Source: Acetobacter oryzifermentans (GTDB lineage: Bacteria > Pseudomonadota > Alphaproteobacteria > Acetobacterales > Acetobacteraceae). Taken from it: a stretch of DNA of 64,000 nucleotides. The stretch is from contig NZ_CP011120.1 in the NCBI RefSeq assembly GCF_001628715.1, positions 372,001-436,000 on the forward strand, in the 5' to 3' direction. Positions 16,890 through 24,115 of the stretch are shown here, one piece after another. The position numbers were made by a program, and so were the translations under genes. Under the pieces are notes generated by a model. The model was not told where the DNA came from and did not search any database. It was given only the letters and a program-made list of their open reading frames with translations. Position 1 is the first letter of the stretch; the number at the start of each line of letters is the position of its first letter.

Positions 16890-16996
16890 TTCAGCAAGGC
16901 CTTGCCTCGCTGCATGAACTGCAAACAGTTTATGACAGCGAGGACTTTGAGGACTTATTGGAAATGGCTGTGGTGAACCGGTTTAATGCGAGTTGA
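16398..16996 (+). CDS. tail assembly chaperone, -1 frameshift product (GT-like)
   Basis: Translation of 16398-16838 in zero frame, then a shift of -1 at G-GGA-AAC and reading 16838-16996, gives a 199-residue fusion (147 + 52). The extension ends ALVIQQGLASLHELQTVY, then DSEDFEDLLEMAVVNRFNAS; acidic, helical C-terminal additions of this kind are what lambda GT and relatives carry to bind the tape measure. The -1 frame has no sensible start of its own: its only upstream ATG, 16742, is inside the chaperone gene. Confidence 0.8.
16832..16838 (+). promoter_or_regulatory. programmed -1 frameshift slippery site G GGA AAC
   Basis: The heptamer GGGAAAC at 16832-16838 is in the exact X-XXY-YYZ register of the chaperone frame (codons ATG | GGA | AAC). 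After slippage both tRNAs re-pair with GGG and AAA. Lambda gpG/gpGT uses the near-identical G GGA AAG. Confidence 0.82.
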
Positions 16997-17005
16997 GGGT
17001 GATAG

Positions 17006-17173
17006 TTATTTCTGTTCCTGACGCTCAATAACTTTGTTCATTAACTCTCGTATATGGTCGGAGAGGTGTTCGCTTGCTATTCGATCTGTCTGCGACTGAT
17101 TTTGGGGAGGGTCAAGAATTCCCAGAACAGCGCTAGATACAGCCAAAAGCAAATTTCTATCTTCTTCGGTCAT
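17006..17173 (-). CDS. small hypothetical protein (55 aa)
   Basis: MTEEDRNLLLAVSSAVLGIL..., ending NKVIERQEQK; acidic, helical. A strong ribosome site (AGGAG, 8 bases before the ATG on the minus strand) supports it. It lies opposite to the tail operon, 10 bases after the end of the frameshift product, as the first of a minus-strand accessory cluster. Confidence 0.6.
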   Translation of the reverse strand: MTEEDRNLLLAVSSAVLGILDPPQNQSQTDRIASEHLSDHIRELMNKVIERQEQK

Positions 17174-17238
17174 AATGAAACTCCTGAAGAATTACTAATA
17201 TACCGCAGGCGATTTTATCGCTTTATGCAGCCATGAAT

Positions 17239-17275
17239 AAAAGAAATTAGAAATGAAGTATATCTAATTTCTTTT
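17239..17275 (-). terminator. terminator of 17264-17410
   Basis: A perfect 13-bp inverted repeat (arms 17239-17251 and 17263-17275) with an 11-base loop. Read on the minus strand, the last arm ends in TTTT and continues ATT. It overlaps the stop codon of 17264-17410. Confidence 0.65.
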
Positions 17276-17410
17276 AGGCGCTTTCTTTATGTGCTGCGTT
17301 TCTGTTGTGCTGGGGTGAGCTTTTGCATATTCTTGAGTAACGAATTGTCCAGTTTCTGAGCTTCTATTTACTTTTTTTGTATTTTTAGTGTTCTTTGTCT
17401 TTTTAGCCAT
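17264..17410 (-). CDS. small basic protein with NRS-x-ETGQFVT motif
   Basis: 48 residues: MAKKTKNTKNTKK followed by VNRSSETGQFVTQEYAKAHP and STTETQ. This is the pattern of a widespread small protein of phages and plasmids (NR-x-(A/S)-x-(T/S)-G-(Q/R)-FV-T-x-x-YA-x-x-(H/N)P-x-TT), function unknown. I chose the inner ATG 17410 because GGAG stands 8 bases upstream; a longer frame to 17521 has no such site. Confidence 0.72.
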   Translation of the reverse strand: MAKKTKNTKNTKKVNRSSETGQFVTQEYAKAHPSTTETQHIKKAPKRN

Positions 17411-17429
17411 TTCTTTCACTCCATTGGCA

Positions 17430-17642
17430 TCAAGAGATATAAGTATAGCACTCTTTTCGTTTCCGTGTACGCATATGGACCCTTGAAAATACCTCCAACA
17501 AATTTCTGGACTCATATTCATTTAATACGGATATAAGAGAGCAGATAGATAGTAGGCCTTTATTAGCAATTGAATCTTCCAACCTTTGAATGATCTCAGC
17601 CGTCAAAGTCCGATTGTTGCTGCGGGCATCTTCTTCCAGCAC
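17430..17642 (-). pseudogene. truncated Arc-family DNA-binding protein
   Basis: The frame opens with GTG-CTG and reads LEEDARSNNRTLTAEIIQRLED, the helix-turn part of an Arc/Mnt ribbon-helix-helix protein. The N-terminal beta strand that contacts DNA is missing: a TAA stop lies just upstream in frame. The rest (ICSLISVLNEYESRNLLEVF, then RKRKECYTYIS) is not family-like. I read it as a decayed regulator. Confidence 0.5.
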
Positions 17643-17690
17643 CGCCTTTTATAATGGTTGGTTTTGCTTGATGAATAAAAGATAATAATA

Positions 17691-17720
17691 AAGGGTGATA
17701 CCGTTTCCGATATCACCCTT
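17691..17720 (-). terminator. terminator downstream of 17726-17929
   Basis: AAGGGTGATA and TATCACCCTT (17691-17700 and 17711-17720) form a perfect 10-bp stem with a 10-base loop. On the minus strand it follows the 17726-17929 stop by few bases and continues TATTATTATCTTTT. Confidence 0.6.
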
Positions 17721-17725
17721 GTCGC

Positions 17726-17929
17726 TTATTTGCGACGGAATGGACGAGGTAAGTGCCCGAAACGCTTACCAGTTTTTATTTCCGAGATGCGCCCCGGGTT
17801 CACATCAAAGTCTGCAGCAATGCGGTTTAGAAACTCGCCCGAAGCAATCCGCTGAATAATTATGGTTGCTTCTGCTTCAGTCAGCGTTTTAGATGGCTGA
17901 CGAGGGTTGTAGTTAGGGATTACACTCAT
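17726..17929 (-). CDS. small HTH-like DNA-binding protein
   Basis: 67 residues from ATG 17929: MSVIPNYNPRQPSKTLTEAE, then a compact helix-turn-helix (IASGEFLNRIAADFDVNPGR, then ISEIKTGKRFG). The layout A-x-x-F-x-V-(N/S)-x-x-x-I-S-x-(I/L)-(K/R)-x-G-K-R is the small phage HTH protein type. A longer frame to 18034 is unsupported. It may act on the palindrome at 18189-18205. Confidence 0.6.
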   Translation of the reverse strand: MSVIPNYNPRQPSKTLTEAEATIIIQRIASGEFLNRIAADFDVNPGRISEIKTGKRFGHLPRPFRRK

Positions 17930-17963
17930 TGTGTTTTCTCTTATAGGATTAAGAGAACCGCCC

Positions 17964-18090
17964 TTGACGCATGTTACTTGCGTTGGCATTAAGCCCGCGC
18001 TATCACTGTAGCAACATTTCCGCGACGGTTCCAATTGGTAGCGGAATAAAAGGGGGATGGCCTTGCAGGGCTGTCCCCTTTCTTTTGTCT
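17964..18090 (+). ncRNA. candidate small RNA ending in a 13-bp terminator hairpin
   Basis: TTGACG at 17964-17969 could be a -35 box; a start near 18000 would give an RNA with three stems: GCTA/TAGC (18000-18013), TTCCGC/GCGGAA (18019-18046), and a 13-bp stem at 18050-18081 followed by CTTTTGT. The last stem contains three G-T pairs that work only in plus-strand RNA, so the hairpin is selected on this strand. No plus-strand reading frame is present. A terminator for read-through from the tail operon is the simpler alternative. Confidence 0.3.
18050..18081 (+). terminator. plus-strand terminator before the tape-measure gene
   Basis: AAGGGGGATGGCC pairs with the segment ending at 18081 (13 pairs, three G-U, 6-base loop TTGCAG), followed by CTTTTGT. 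It isolates the tape-measure gene from transcription entering through the accessory block. Confidence 0.65.
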
Positions 18091-18188
18091 AACAACATAA
18101 ATAACAGTACTTTAATTAAGTACCTAGACTGAATCGTAAAAAATTTTCAGTTCATTTCCAAAAGTATCATACTATATGTCCCATTTTT

Positions 18189-18205
18189 TGAGACAAAATG
18201 TCTCA
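18189..18205. promoter_or_regulatory. operator-like palindrome
   Basis: TGAGACA-AAA-TGTCTCA, a perfect 7+3+7 inverted repeat in the AT-rich 269-base gap before the tape-measure gene; a second near-palindrome, GTACTT-TAATT-AAGTAC, lies near 18106-18122. Neither can end transcription (no T-run), so protein binding is more likely. Confidence 0.4.
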
Positions 18206-18302
18206 CTTTTGGCCGCAATATGATGCGGCGCAAATTAGTGACGCCGTGAATTACTTACGAGAGTTTTGTTTGTCACGGTATCATCATGCACTTCCTCAAC
18301 CC

Positions 18303-18331
18303 TTGTACCGCCTCTCCAAACATGAGAATCT
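18303..18331 (+). promoter_or_regulatory. TTGTAC-N17-GAATCT promoter-like motif before tape measure
   Basis: TTGTAC (18303-18308) and GAATCT (18326-18331) at exactly 17 bases, the same layout as at 22264, 26097, 28748 and 39565. A start near 18338 leaves a short leader with AGGAAAG before ATG 18355. Confidence 0.4.
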
Positions 18332-18354
18332 ACCGTCCCCGGTAGGAAAGAAAA

Positions 18355-20349
18355 ATGGTAACTGTAGTTGATGCCCTTGTGGTTGATCTCGGGCTTGATC
18401 CGAAGGCGCTGAAAAAAGGCGTGCAGCAGGTTCAAACACTGTTCGGGAATGTGACATCTGGCGCGGCCAAGATGAGCGCTGGTGTATCCAAGGCTACGGA
18501 TACGGCGGCAGACTCTTTCCGGCATCTTGAGCGCAATGCTCTGGCCTTCATTGCCGTGCTGACGGGCGGTAAGGCGCTTAAGGCGTTCGTGTCGGACACC
18601 ACAGCCAGCAACGTAGCGGCAGGCCAGCTCGCCAAAAACCTCGGCACCTCAGTCAACACGCTGACAACTTGGCAGAAGGTGGCGGAAGCAGCGGGCGGCA
18701 GTGCGTCCGATATGTCCTCCAGCCTTGGTTCTCTGGTATCGCAGTTTCAGACCATTGATGGCCGCCGCAATCTTGGTATGGCCTTCGGGCAGATGGGCGT
18801 ACGGCTGGAAGATGCCCATGGCAGGCTACGCGACTTCAACGCGCTGCTTCCTGACATGGCACGCGCGGCACAGCGCCTTGGCCCGCAGCTTTTCTCTACG
18901 CTGGCAGGGCAGGCGGGGTTCTCGCAGGGTGCCATCAATATGCTGGAGCTTGGCCCTAAACGTATTGAGGCGCTGTATAAATCCCTCAAGCAGTATGAAC
19001 CTACTGAGCGAGACAGCCGTGCATCCGGGCAGCTTCTGGCTGACTGGACAAAGCTGACGGCGCAGTCTGAATCCTTTGGCCGCTCGATCATGACCGACCT
19101 AAGCCCTGAAGTGCATCACCTGATGACGCTGATTGGCGGCGTAATTGATAAGAACCAAGGCTGGCTGCGGCAGGATATCGACCAGTATGTCACTCGCTTT
19201 GGTGATGCCATCGAGCATGTGGACTGGAAGGGCGTGGGCGATGAGCTGAAACGCTGGTGGGATTATCTGAAAGGGATAGACTGGGCAGAGATTGAAAAGC
19301 GTGTTGAGGGATTTGCCATGGATGCTGACAGCGCGGCTAAGGCTGTTGGAGGGTGGGCAGAGGTTGCTAAGATCTTATTTGACCTTTGGGTTGGCAAGAA
19401 ATTTTTTGAGGTTTTGGCTAATGTGAGAACATTGTCCGCTGCTTCAGGGGCAGGGCTGGGAACGCTTTCCAAGCTGTTAGCTGCGGCAGGCGCTCACGAA
19501 GCATTAAAATATCTTGATCCCAATGATGATTTAGGAACGTGGATAGACAAGCATATTCCGGGTGCATCGGCGCTAGATAATTTTGCCTCACACTTTGGCT
19601 TAGGTAGGTCATATGCCACACAGGGGGCTCAGAAAGTGTTGAAAGGCGCTGACCCTGCCGCCATGATTAAGTTTACGAATATGGCGATGACAAGTGGGTG
19701 GAGTAAGGAGCAAGCTACGGGCTTACTTGCAAACGCGATGACCGAAAGCAGCTTAAACCCAATGGCCGTTAATGGGGTAGCTTACGGCCTGATGCAATGG
19801 CACCCCGATAGGCAGGCCGCGTACACAAAATTGTATGGGCATACCATGCAGTCTGTACATGACAAAGAAACGGCTATGCGAGAGCAAATGGGCTTTGCCA
19901 ATTGGGAACTTACCCACACGGAAAAAAAGGCAGGTGATCTACTAAGGCAGGCTAATAATGCAGGAGTGGCCGCAGCTATTGTTTCAAGTTATTTTGAGAG
20001 GCCAAAGGATGTTAGCGGGGAGATTGCGAAGCGAGGCGCGCTAGCAGATTATCTTGCATCCTCCAATAGCGTTGTGGGGTCGGCGCTTTCTAGCGGGCCA
20101 CTAACTCCATCTGCACCCCCGCAACCAGCCGTTGGCGGAGATAGTTTATCTCGTTACATGGATAGCATGAGAGCTTCAATAAATGCTCCCACGCCATCTG
20201 GGAATTCTAGCGATACGAGCAATACAATCACCAATAACTTCAATATACATGCGCCTAATAGCGACCCAAAAGCCATTGCCAGAGAGGCACGGAGTGCCTT
20301 TGATAGCGTAACTTTTAGGGCGCGTCAGGCCAATATACGGCTGACCTAA
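18355..20349 (+). CDS. tail tape-measure protein with C-terminal tail lysozyme domain
   Basis: 664 residues, short for a tape measure and so implying a short tail. Residues 1-250 are helical (LGLDPKALKKGVQQVQTLFG...), with hydrophobic segments near 60 and 340. Residues 430-570 (AMTSGWSKEQATGLLANAM, then TESSLNP, VAYGLMQWHPDR) match the phage tail lysozyme domain, with Glu at about 463 as the expected catalytic acid. The DNA from about 19360 on is clearly more AT-rich than the first kilobase, which suggests modular replacement of the C-terminal half. Confidence 0.85.
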   Translation: MVTVVDALVVDLGLDPKALKKGVQQVQTLFGNVTSGAAKMSAGVSKATDTAADSFRHLERNALAFIAVLTGGKALKAFVSDTTASNVAAGQLAKNLGTSVNTLTTWQKVAEAAGGSASDMSSSLGSLVSQFQTIDGRRNLGMAFGQMGVRLEDAHGRLRDFNALLPDMARAAQRLGPQLFSTLAGQAGFSQGAINMLELGPKRIEALYKSLKQYEPTERDSRASGQLLADWTKLTAQSESFGRSIMTDLSPEVHHLMTLIGGVIDKNQGWLRQDIDQYVTRFGDAIEHVDWKGVGDELKRWWDYLKGIDWAEIEKRVEGFAMDADSAAKAVGGWAEVAKILFDLWVGKKFFEVLANVRTLSAASGAGLGTLSKLLAAAGAHEALKYLDPNDDLGTWIDKHIPGASALDNFASHFGLGRSYATQGAQKVLKGADPAAMIKFTNMAMTSGWSKEQATGLLANAMTESSLNPMAVNGVAYGLMQWHPDRQAAYTKLYGHTMQSVHDKETAMREQMGFANWELTHTEKKAGDLLRQANNAGVAAAIVSSYFERPKDVSGEIAKRGALADYLASSNSVVGSALSSGPLTPSAPPQPAVGGDSLSRYMDSMRASINAPTPSGNSSDTSNTITNNFNIHAPNSDPKAIAREARSAFDSVTFRARQANIRLT

Positions 20350-20356
20350 TTTGTGC

Positions 20357-20851
20357 TTACGGGCATATGCCGCCGGAAAGTATTAACGATGCCGCAGATT
20401 GATCACCGTTAATGGCTCTGGCGGCCATTTTGCCACATGCTGTATTAGGAGATTTAGCATAGGCGTAAGCGGCGTTGCTTGCGTCTGCGTTATCCATGCC
20501 CATCTGCAAAAGTTGCGCTTCTGCTTTCTGCATAATAATATCATCAGCGTTTTCCGATGTATTATTAAGCTTCAATTCATAATAGGGATCTGTCGATATT
20601 TTATGAATTGTGCAGTTTAATATTCTAATATGGTCTGCTGGATAAACTCCGCCACCATGCACGGCATAGGTGAGAGGTGTTCCATCAGGCTTACCTTCAT
20701 ATTCGTGTAGTTGCTCAATGACGGTGCCAGATTTTCCATCATATGAATTATCGGGGATATCTTGAGTTACCACACCTTTGCACTCGTCTGCATGGGCTTG
20801 CGCAGTGATGACACATGGGATCAACGCAAACATAAATAATGTCTTTTTCAA
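20357..20851 (-). CDS. secreted hypothetical protein (accessory)
   Basis: 164 residues with a clear signal peptide: MKKTLFMFALIPCVITAQ followed by AHA as the cleavage box. Five cysteines (three near Cys24, Cys80 and Cys138, two C-terminal) fit an exported, disulfide-bonded protein. The start is TTG at 20851, with AGGAGAAAC upstream. It is transcribed against the tail operon and AT-rich, like a phage accessory (moron) gene. Function unknown. Confidence 0.65.
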   Translation of the reverse strand: MKKTLFMFALIPCVITAQAHADECKGVVTQDIPDNSYDGKSGTVIEQLHEYEGKPDGTPLTYAVHGGGVYPADHIRILNCTIHKISTDPYYELKLNNTSENADDIIMQKAEAQLLQMGMDNADASNAAYAYAKSPNTACGKMAARAINGDQSAASLILSGGICP

Positions 20852-20888
20852 GTTGTTTCTCCTGATGATTTCAGAAAAGGATATTTTC

Positions 20889-21851
20889 TTAAATAGCGGA
20901 AATCCGCTTCTTAATTGTTGCTATTTTTTTTTCTGTTTGTTTTGTCGAGTATATTTCCGCGGCGGCTTCATAGTCACGCAGAGCAGATGAGTAGTCTCCA
21001 ATTTTTTCGAAGATTCGAGCCTTAGTTAGGAGGGCTTCTTTCCTGCAATGTTCTTCATTGGCAAACTGAGGGGCAGGAGCCTTATCAATATAAGGGATAA
21101 GCTCTTTAAGGCATTCGATGCCATCGGCTTTTCTGTATGCTTTTAAAATTTTATCCACCCTTGAAATAACGGTGTAAATATTTCCTTTCCCAAGCTCAGC
21201 ATCAATATATGCAGCTTCGCTACCAGCTTTCCCAGAAATGGAAAAATCAAAATTACCCAACTCATCGCTTGAAAGTATTATTCTATAATCTTGATTGGTT
21301 TGTGTTATTGTAATTTTTTTAAGGTTTTTATTATCAATGCTCCATGAATTAATTAATTTCCCAGAATGTGTATTATATATAAATACCCACTTACCTGCGG
21401 GGTGAATGGAATTCAATAAAGCGCATATTTCACCATTAGATGATATGCTGGAAGACAAATTCCATCCTTCGGATGCGACTTTTCTGATATCTCCCTGTCT
21501 GCATATATGTAAACTAGAATAATCTTCTACGTTTTCGGGGTTATCTACAAATATACAATCACCACTGTTTGATATTTTTGGATGTATTGTTGGGATATTG
21601 CACAACGATTTATAAATTATTTTTTCATTATATCCATAAATTGAGAATTTTATTGAAAATTTATGTGTTTTATATAAATTATCAATGCTAGATATCTTTA
21701 ATTTATACTTTCCATCAGGAGATGTTGCGCTATCGTCTCTGGGTGAAGCTGGGTTAATAATTTCTTTATGTAATATGATATTTTTATTTGTGTTTTCTGA
21801 AGTGTTTATATCGTTGCTTGCTTTGCGTCTGAGCCATGAGAATAATTTCAA
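20889..21851 (-). CDS. beta-propeller-like protein with C-terminal TPR
   Basis: About 320 residues from TTG 21851, chosen because GAGGAGAG stands just before it; ATG 21878 is the alternative. Residues 40-230 carry repeated strand pairs with S-x-(D/N/S)-G turns (SPDGKYKLKI, ISNSGDCIFV, ISSNGEICALL, HSGKLINSW) like a degenerate WD40-type propeller. Residues 265-315 (KEALLTKARIFEKIGDYSSA, then LRDYEAAAEIY) are a tetratricopeptide pair. The coding DNA is very AT-rich against the phage. Perhaps a lysogenic-conversion or defence gene; function not known. Confidence 0.55.
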   Translation of the reverse strand: MKLFSWLRRKASNDINTSENTNKNIILHKEIINPASPRDDSATSPDGKYKLKISSIDNLYKTHKFSIKFSIYGYNEKIIYKSLCNIPTIHPKISNSGDCIFVDNPENVEDYSSLHICRQGDIRKVASEGWNLSSSISSNGEICALLNSIHPAGKWVFIYNTHSGKLINSWSIDNKNLKKITITQTNQDYRIILSSDELGNFDFSISGKAGSEAAYIDAELGKGNIYTVISRVDKILKAYRKADGIECLKELIPYIDKAPAPQFANEEHCRKEALLTKARIFEKIGDYSSALRDYEAAAEIYSTKQTEKKIATIKKRISAI

Positions 21852-21927
21852 ACCATCTCTCCTCAAAATCCCAGTCATATTGCTGGGATGGGATTCTAGG
21901 GAAGTCACAAGGGGGCGGGGCAAGTAA

Positions 21928-22200
21928 TTACCGCCGCGCAATTCTTTCCATTGCGGCAATACGTAATTTGTAATCAGATTTCTTTTCGTAAGATACGGCC
22001 ATAACGAAGGCAATAATCCAGCCTATGAGCGTCCAGCCAAAGCATAAATTCACTACGAAAACAGCCACTTTTTTTGTAGAATCGCGGAAACATGCCACAA
22101 AGAAGGGGAGGCAGTATATCCCCATGAAAACGAATAATACGATCAGCCAATGCCATACAGAAAAACTGCTCTGCGGTAATGTTTGAAGGTTATCCCGCAT
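21928..22200 (-). CDS. superinfection immunity membrane protein
   Basis: 90 residues from ATG 22200 (GGGAGGGG 6 bases upstream). Two membrane helices: residues 15-36, ending MGIYCLPFFVACFR, and 44-68, NLCFGWTLIGWIIAFVMAVS. The Y-x-x-P and N-x-x-x-GWT-x-x-GW motifs are the signature of the superinfection immunity protein family (T4 Imm type), which blocks DNA entry of related phages at the inner membrane. A lysogen carrying it should resist superinfection. Confidence 0.82.
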   Translation of the reverse strand: MRDNLQTLPQSSFSVWHWLIVLFVFMGIYCLPFFVACFRDSTKKVAVFVVNLCFGWTLIGWIIAFVMAVSYEKKSDYKLRIAAMERIARR

Positions 22201-22263
22201 TCTATACCCCTCCCAAAAAGGCGCACCATACCCGTACCGCATAACATTTGGGAGTCACCCTCC

Positions 22264-22292
22264 TTGTACTCCGTGGTCATTGGTACTAAGCT
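22264..22292 (+). promoter_or_regulatory. TTGTAC-N17-TAAGCT promoter-like motif
   Basis: TTGTAC (22264-22269), 17 bases, TAAGCT (22287-22292). A start near 22299 gives a leader with AAAGGA before ATG 22317. One of the six position-locked motifs in prophage gaps. Confidence 0.45.
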
Positions 22293-22316
22293 GCAAAAGT
22301 AATGAAAGGACGTTAA

Positions 22317-22844
22317 ATGCCGGAGGCGCCCATACCAGATTGGCTTGCAAAAGAAATGCGCAAATGTGCAGAGGCGTCAATCAAGTCTGGTTTTGATGCT
22401 TTTTACAAAACCAAAGATAGGGCACTTTCCATTCTTGGCTGGTCAGTAACTATAGAAATTGCCAGTATTGGCGTTCTGGTAGGCACAGATCACAAGTTTA
22501 TCTGGCCCGCAGGCGTTGTAGTTCTTGGCAATGCTGTGGTCTCTACTTTGTGTATCTATATCCTGATGTCGGCGCAAATGTTTCCGCCATCCCTTACGGG
22601 ATCAGACATTGAGGATTTATGCTCCAAACGCGGCGTATCAAATCAATCTGAACTGGATGTTTCTATATCTGATGCGCTGGATACGCATTACGCGCAGAAC
22701 CGGCGAAAGCACAAAAAGCGCCAGAAAGCATTATGTGCAGCATGGGTAATCTTTGCGCTAACGCCGGTTACGGGGTTATTTTTTCTCCCCTCCATTGGCC
22801 TTACGCAGCGCATCCAAAACATGCTGGGGTATATGATCGGCTGA
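22317..22844 (+). CDS. membrane protein with three helices (accessory)
   Basis: 175 residues: an amphipathic N-terminus, two adjacent membrane helices (about 35-56 and 61-84), a charged cytosolic loop (SDIEDLCSKRGVSNQSEL, then RRKHKKRQK) and a third helix (138-157). The arrangement of paired helices plus loop recalls small membrane effectors of phage-defence systems (SLATT or Pycsar-TM type), but I cannot show a family match. AAAGGACGTTAA precedes the ATG. A single gene in an accessory block, with its own promoter-like motif. Confidence 0.5.
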   Translation: MPEAPIPDWLAKEMRKCAEASIKSGFDAFYKTKDRALSILGWSVTIEIASIGVLVGTDHKFIWPAGVVVLGNAVVSTLCIYILMSAQMFPPSLTGSDIEDLCSKRGVSNQSELDVSISDALDTHYAQNRRKHKKRQKALCAAWVIFALTPVTGLFFLPSIGLTQRIQNMLGYMIG

Positions 22845-22958
22845 ATCGTGTGCGGCTACCCTCATGTTGGTAGCGCGTATTCGGTTGGGGTCTCTGGAAA
22901 ATCCGCCCTGTGGCTGCTGTTGGGGTTTAGACTCCGGTTTACTGTCTTTCTCACTCAT
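22776..22958 (-). CDS. small hydrophilic hypothetical protein
   Basis: 60 residues from ATG 22958: MSEKDSKPESKPQQQPQGGF, then NRIRATNMRVAAHDSADHIP, QHVLDAL. AGGAAATGTGC gives a ribosome site. It overlaps the 3' end of the convergent 22317 gene by 69 bases. The Pro/Gln/Lys-rich start and amphipathic C-terminal helix suggest a small adaptor; family unknown. Confidence 0.5.
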   Translation of the reverse strand: MSEKDSKPESKPQQQPQGGFSRDPNRIRATNMRVAAHDSADHIPQHVLDALRKANGGEKK

Positions 22959-22985
22959 GCACATTTCCTAAACAAAGGGGTTAAT

Positions 22986-23189
22986 ATGTCACTCGCACAC
23001 GAATTGGCTATGGGAAAAGCCATTGAACTCCACAAAGGTACGGGAGTCTCAGCAGATGATTTGGCTGCTACTGCCGAGACTATCCGCCGTTATTGTGCGG
23101 GCGAGTTGTACGGGAAAACTAGCCCGTGTAGTTTCCCGCCCAAAGGATTTAAGATGGACGATGTAGGAAGATTAGTTCCTGAGGATTAA
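22986..23189 (+). CDS. small hypothetical protein (67 aa)
   Basis: MSLAHELAMGKAIELHKGTG..., 67 residues from ATG 22986 with AAAGGGG 5-11 bases upstream; the in-frame extension to 22848 lacks support and overlaps the minus-strand gene. Helical, with the end PPKGFKMDDVGRLVPED. Overlaps the end of the next minus-strand gene by 18 bases. Function unknown. Confidence 0.5.
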   Translation: MSLAHELAMGKAIELHKGTGVSADDLAATAETIRRYCAGELYGKTSPCSFPPKGFKMDDVGRLVPED

Positions 23190-23450
23190 ATCAGACAATT
23201 GTTTTTCATTGAGAGTATAATTTTCATATTTATCACTAAGATTTTTCAATCTTAGTGATAAAAGATGTTGAGCCAATGGTATTATGGATGCGTAACTTTT
23301 TATTTGATCCTTAAAAACTTCAATTTTTATAATAGAATTAAGTAATGGTATATTGAAGGAAACATAATAACACGGGGTGGTTTCGAGCGGAGTAAGTGGA
23401 TGATCTCCTTCTTCGACGGATACCAGAGATACTTCAAGATTTTTAGACAT
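23172..23450 (-). CDS. hypothetical accessory protein (92 aa)
   Basis: MSKNLEVSLVSVEEGDHPLT..., with GGAG 10 bases upstream. AT-rich, alpha/beta composition, one amphipathic helix around YASIIPLAQHLLSLRLKN. Function unknown; the low GC and the small size suit an acquired accessory gene. Confidence 0.5.
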   Translation of the reverse strand: MSKNLEVSLVSVEEGDHPLTPLETTPCYYVSFNIPLLNSIIKIEVFKDQIKSYASIIPLAQHLLSLRLKNLSDKYENYTLNEKQLSDLILRN

Positions 23451-23522
23451 GATGGGTCACTCCTAAATGCGGCGCAGAATCACCGCCCGCAGAGTTTGCC
23501 CGTACGGGGTGGGGTTGGGGAG

Positions 23523-23837
23523 TCAGTCCTTATTTTCTGGGAGAACGCCAGCGCGCCACCGCAAGTCGTCTACCCAACCGTGAATAGTTTTAAGATCATC
23601 ATCTAGATATCGGCAAAACTCTAGCAGGGCAGCGTTGCCCCTCTCTCCATCAAAGACCTCGCGCTCTAATGCCGCGATTTTCTCGGCGCTATCAGAGAAG
23701 GTCTCGTCAATACGACGCAGAATCTCTGCCGTCAGCGTGAGACCACGCTTTGCGGCCTCGTTCTCAAGGCGCTTCCGCAATGGGCCAGTGAGACGTAGCT
23801 TGAAAAGAGAATCGGGTAGTTCGTCTGTCATGGCCAT
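23523..23837 (-). CDS. Arc-type repressor, Mnt-like position
   Basis: 104 residues. Residues 8-48 (SLFKLRLTGPLRKRLENEAA, then KRGLTLTAEILRRID) are a ribbon-helix-helix domain: strand F-K-L-R-L, helix, then L-T-x-T-A-E-I-L-R-R-(I/L). The rest is a helical coiled segment (SAEKIAALEREVF) that could tetramerise. It diverges from another Arc-type gene at 23912, with an antirepressor beyond; this is the P22 immI order mnt-arc-ant. Confidence 0.78.
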   Translation of the reverse strand: MAMTDELPDSLFKLRLTGPLRKRLENEAAKRGLTLTAEILRRIDETFSDSAEKIAALEREVFDGERGNAALLEFCRYLDDDLKTIHGWVDDLRWRAGVLPENKD

Positions 23838-23911
23838 ATAATGCTCATTTTATTCCTTGACGAATACGGCCACGATAAGGCTATATAATGGCCATAACCA
23901 ATGAGGGAGAT
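23838..23911. promoter_or_regulatory. divergent operator/promoter between two Arc-type repressors
   Basis: The short gap has two TATAAT-like boxes: ATATAAT at 23836-23842 and TATATAAT near 23882-23889, each next to GGCCAT/ATGGCC half-palindromes. TTGACG (about 23857-23862) is a candidate -35 for the plus-strand gene. The repeated GGCC(A)TATA is a plausible Arc/Mnt target. Confidence 0.45.
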
Positions 23912-24103
23912 ATGGCTCAACAAGTTCACTTCAAAATCCCCATGCCGGATGATGTCAGAGAATGGCTCGACAAAGCGGCACCAAAGGCTGAGCGAAGCCG
24001 GGGAGCGCATATTATCTTTTTGCTTCGGCAGGAGATGGAAAAAGAAAAGGCACCAGAGCCTCGGTTGGGGAACCGCTCTGATGCCTCTTATCACAACGAA
24101 TAG
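23912..24103 (+). CDS. Arc-type repressor
   Basis: 63 residues from ATG 23912 (GAGGGAGAT upstream; an ATG at 23888 lies in the -10 region). MAQQVHFKIPMPDDVREWLD, then RSRGAHIIFLLRQEMEK is a near-minimal ribbon-helix-helix protein like P22 Arc: strand V-H-F-K-I-P, helix, turn RSRGAHI. It should repress the antirepressor gene 12 bases downstream and be co-transcribed with it. Confidence 0.78.
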   Translation: MAQQVHFKIPMPDDVREWLDKAAPKAERSRGAHIIFLLRQEMEKEKAPEPRLGNRSDASYHNE

Positions 24104-24115
24104 GAAATATTCGCT

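Noticed and set aside
17054..17236. 60-residue plus-strand frame after the tail chaperone
   Set aside because: Shadow of the minus-strand 55-residue gene at 17006-17173, which has a good ribosome site.
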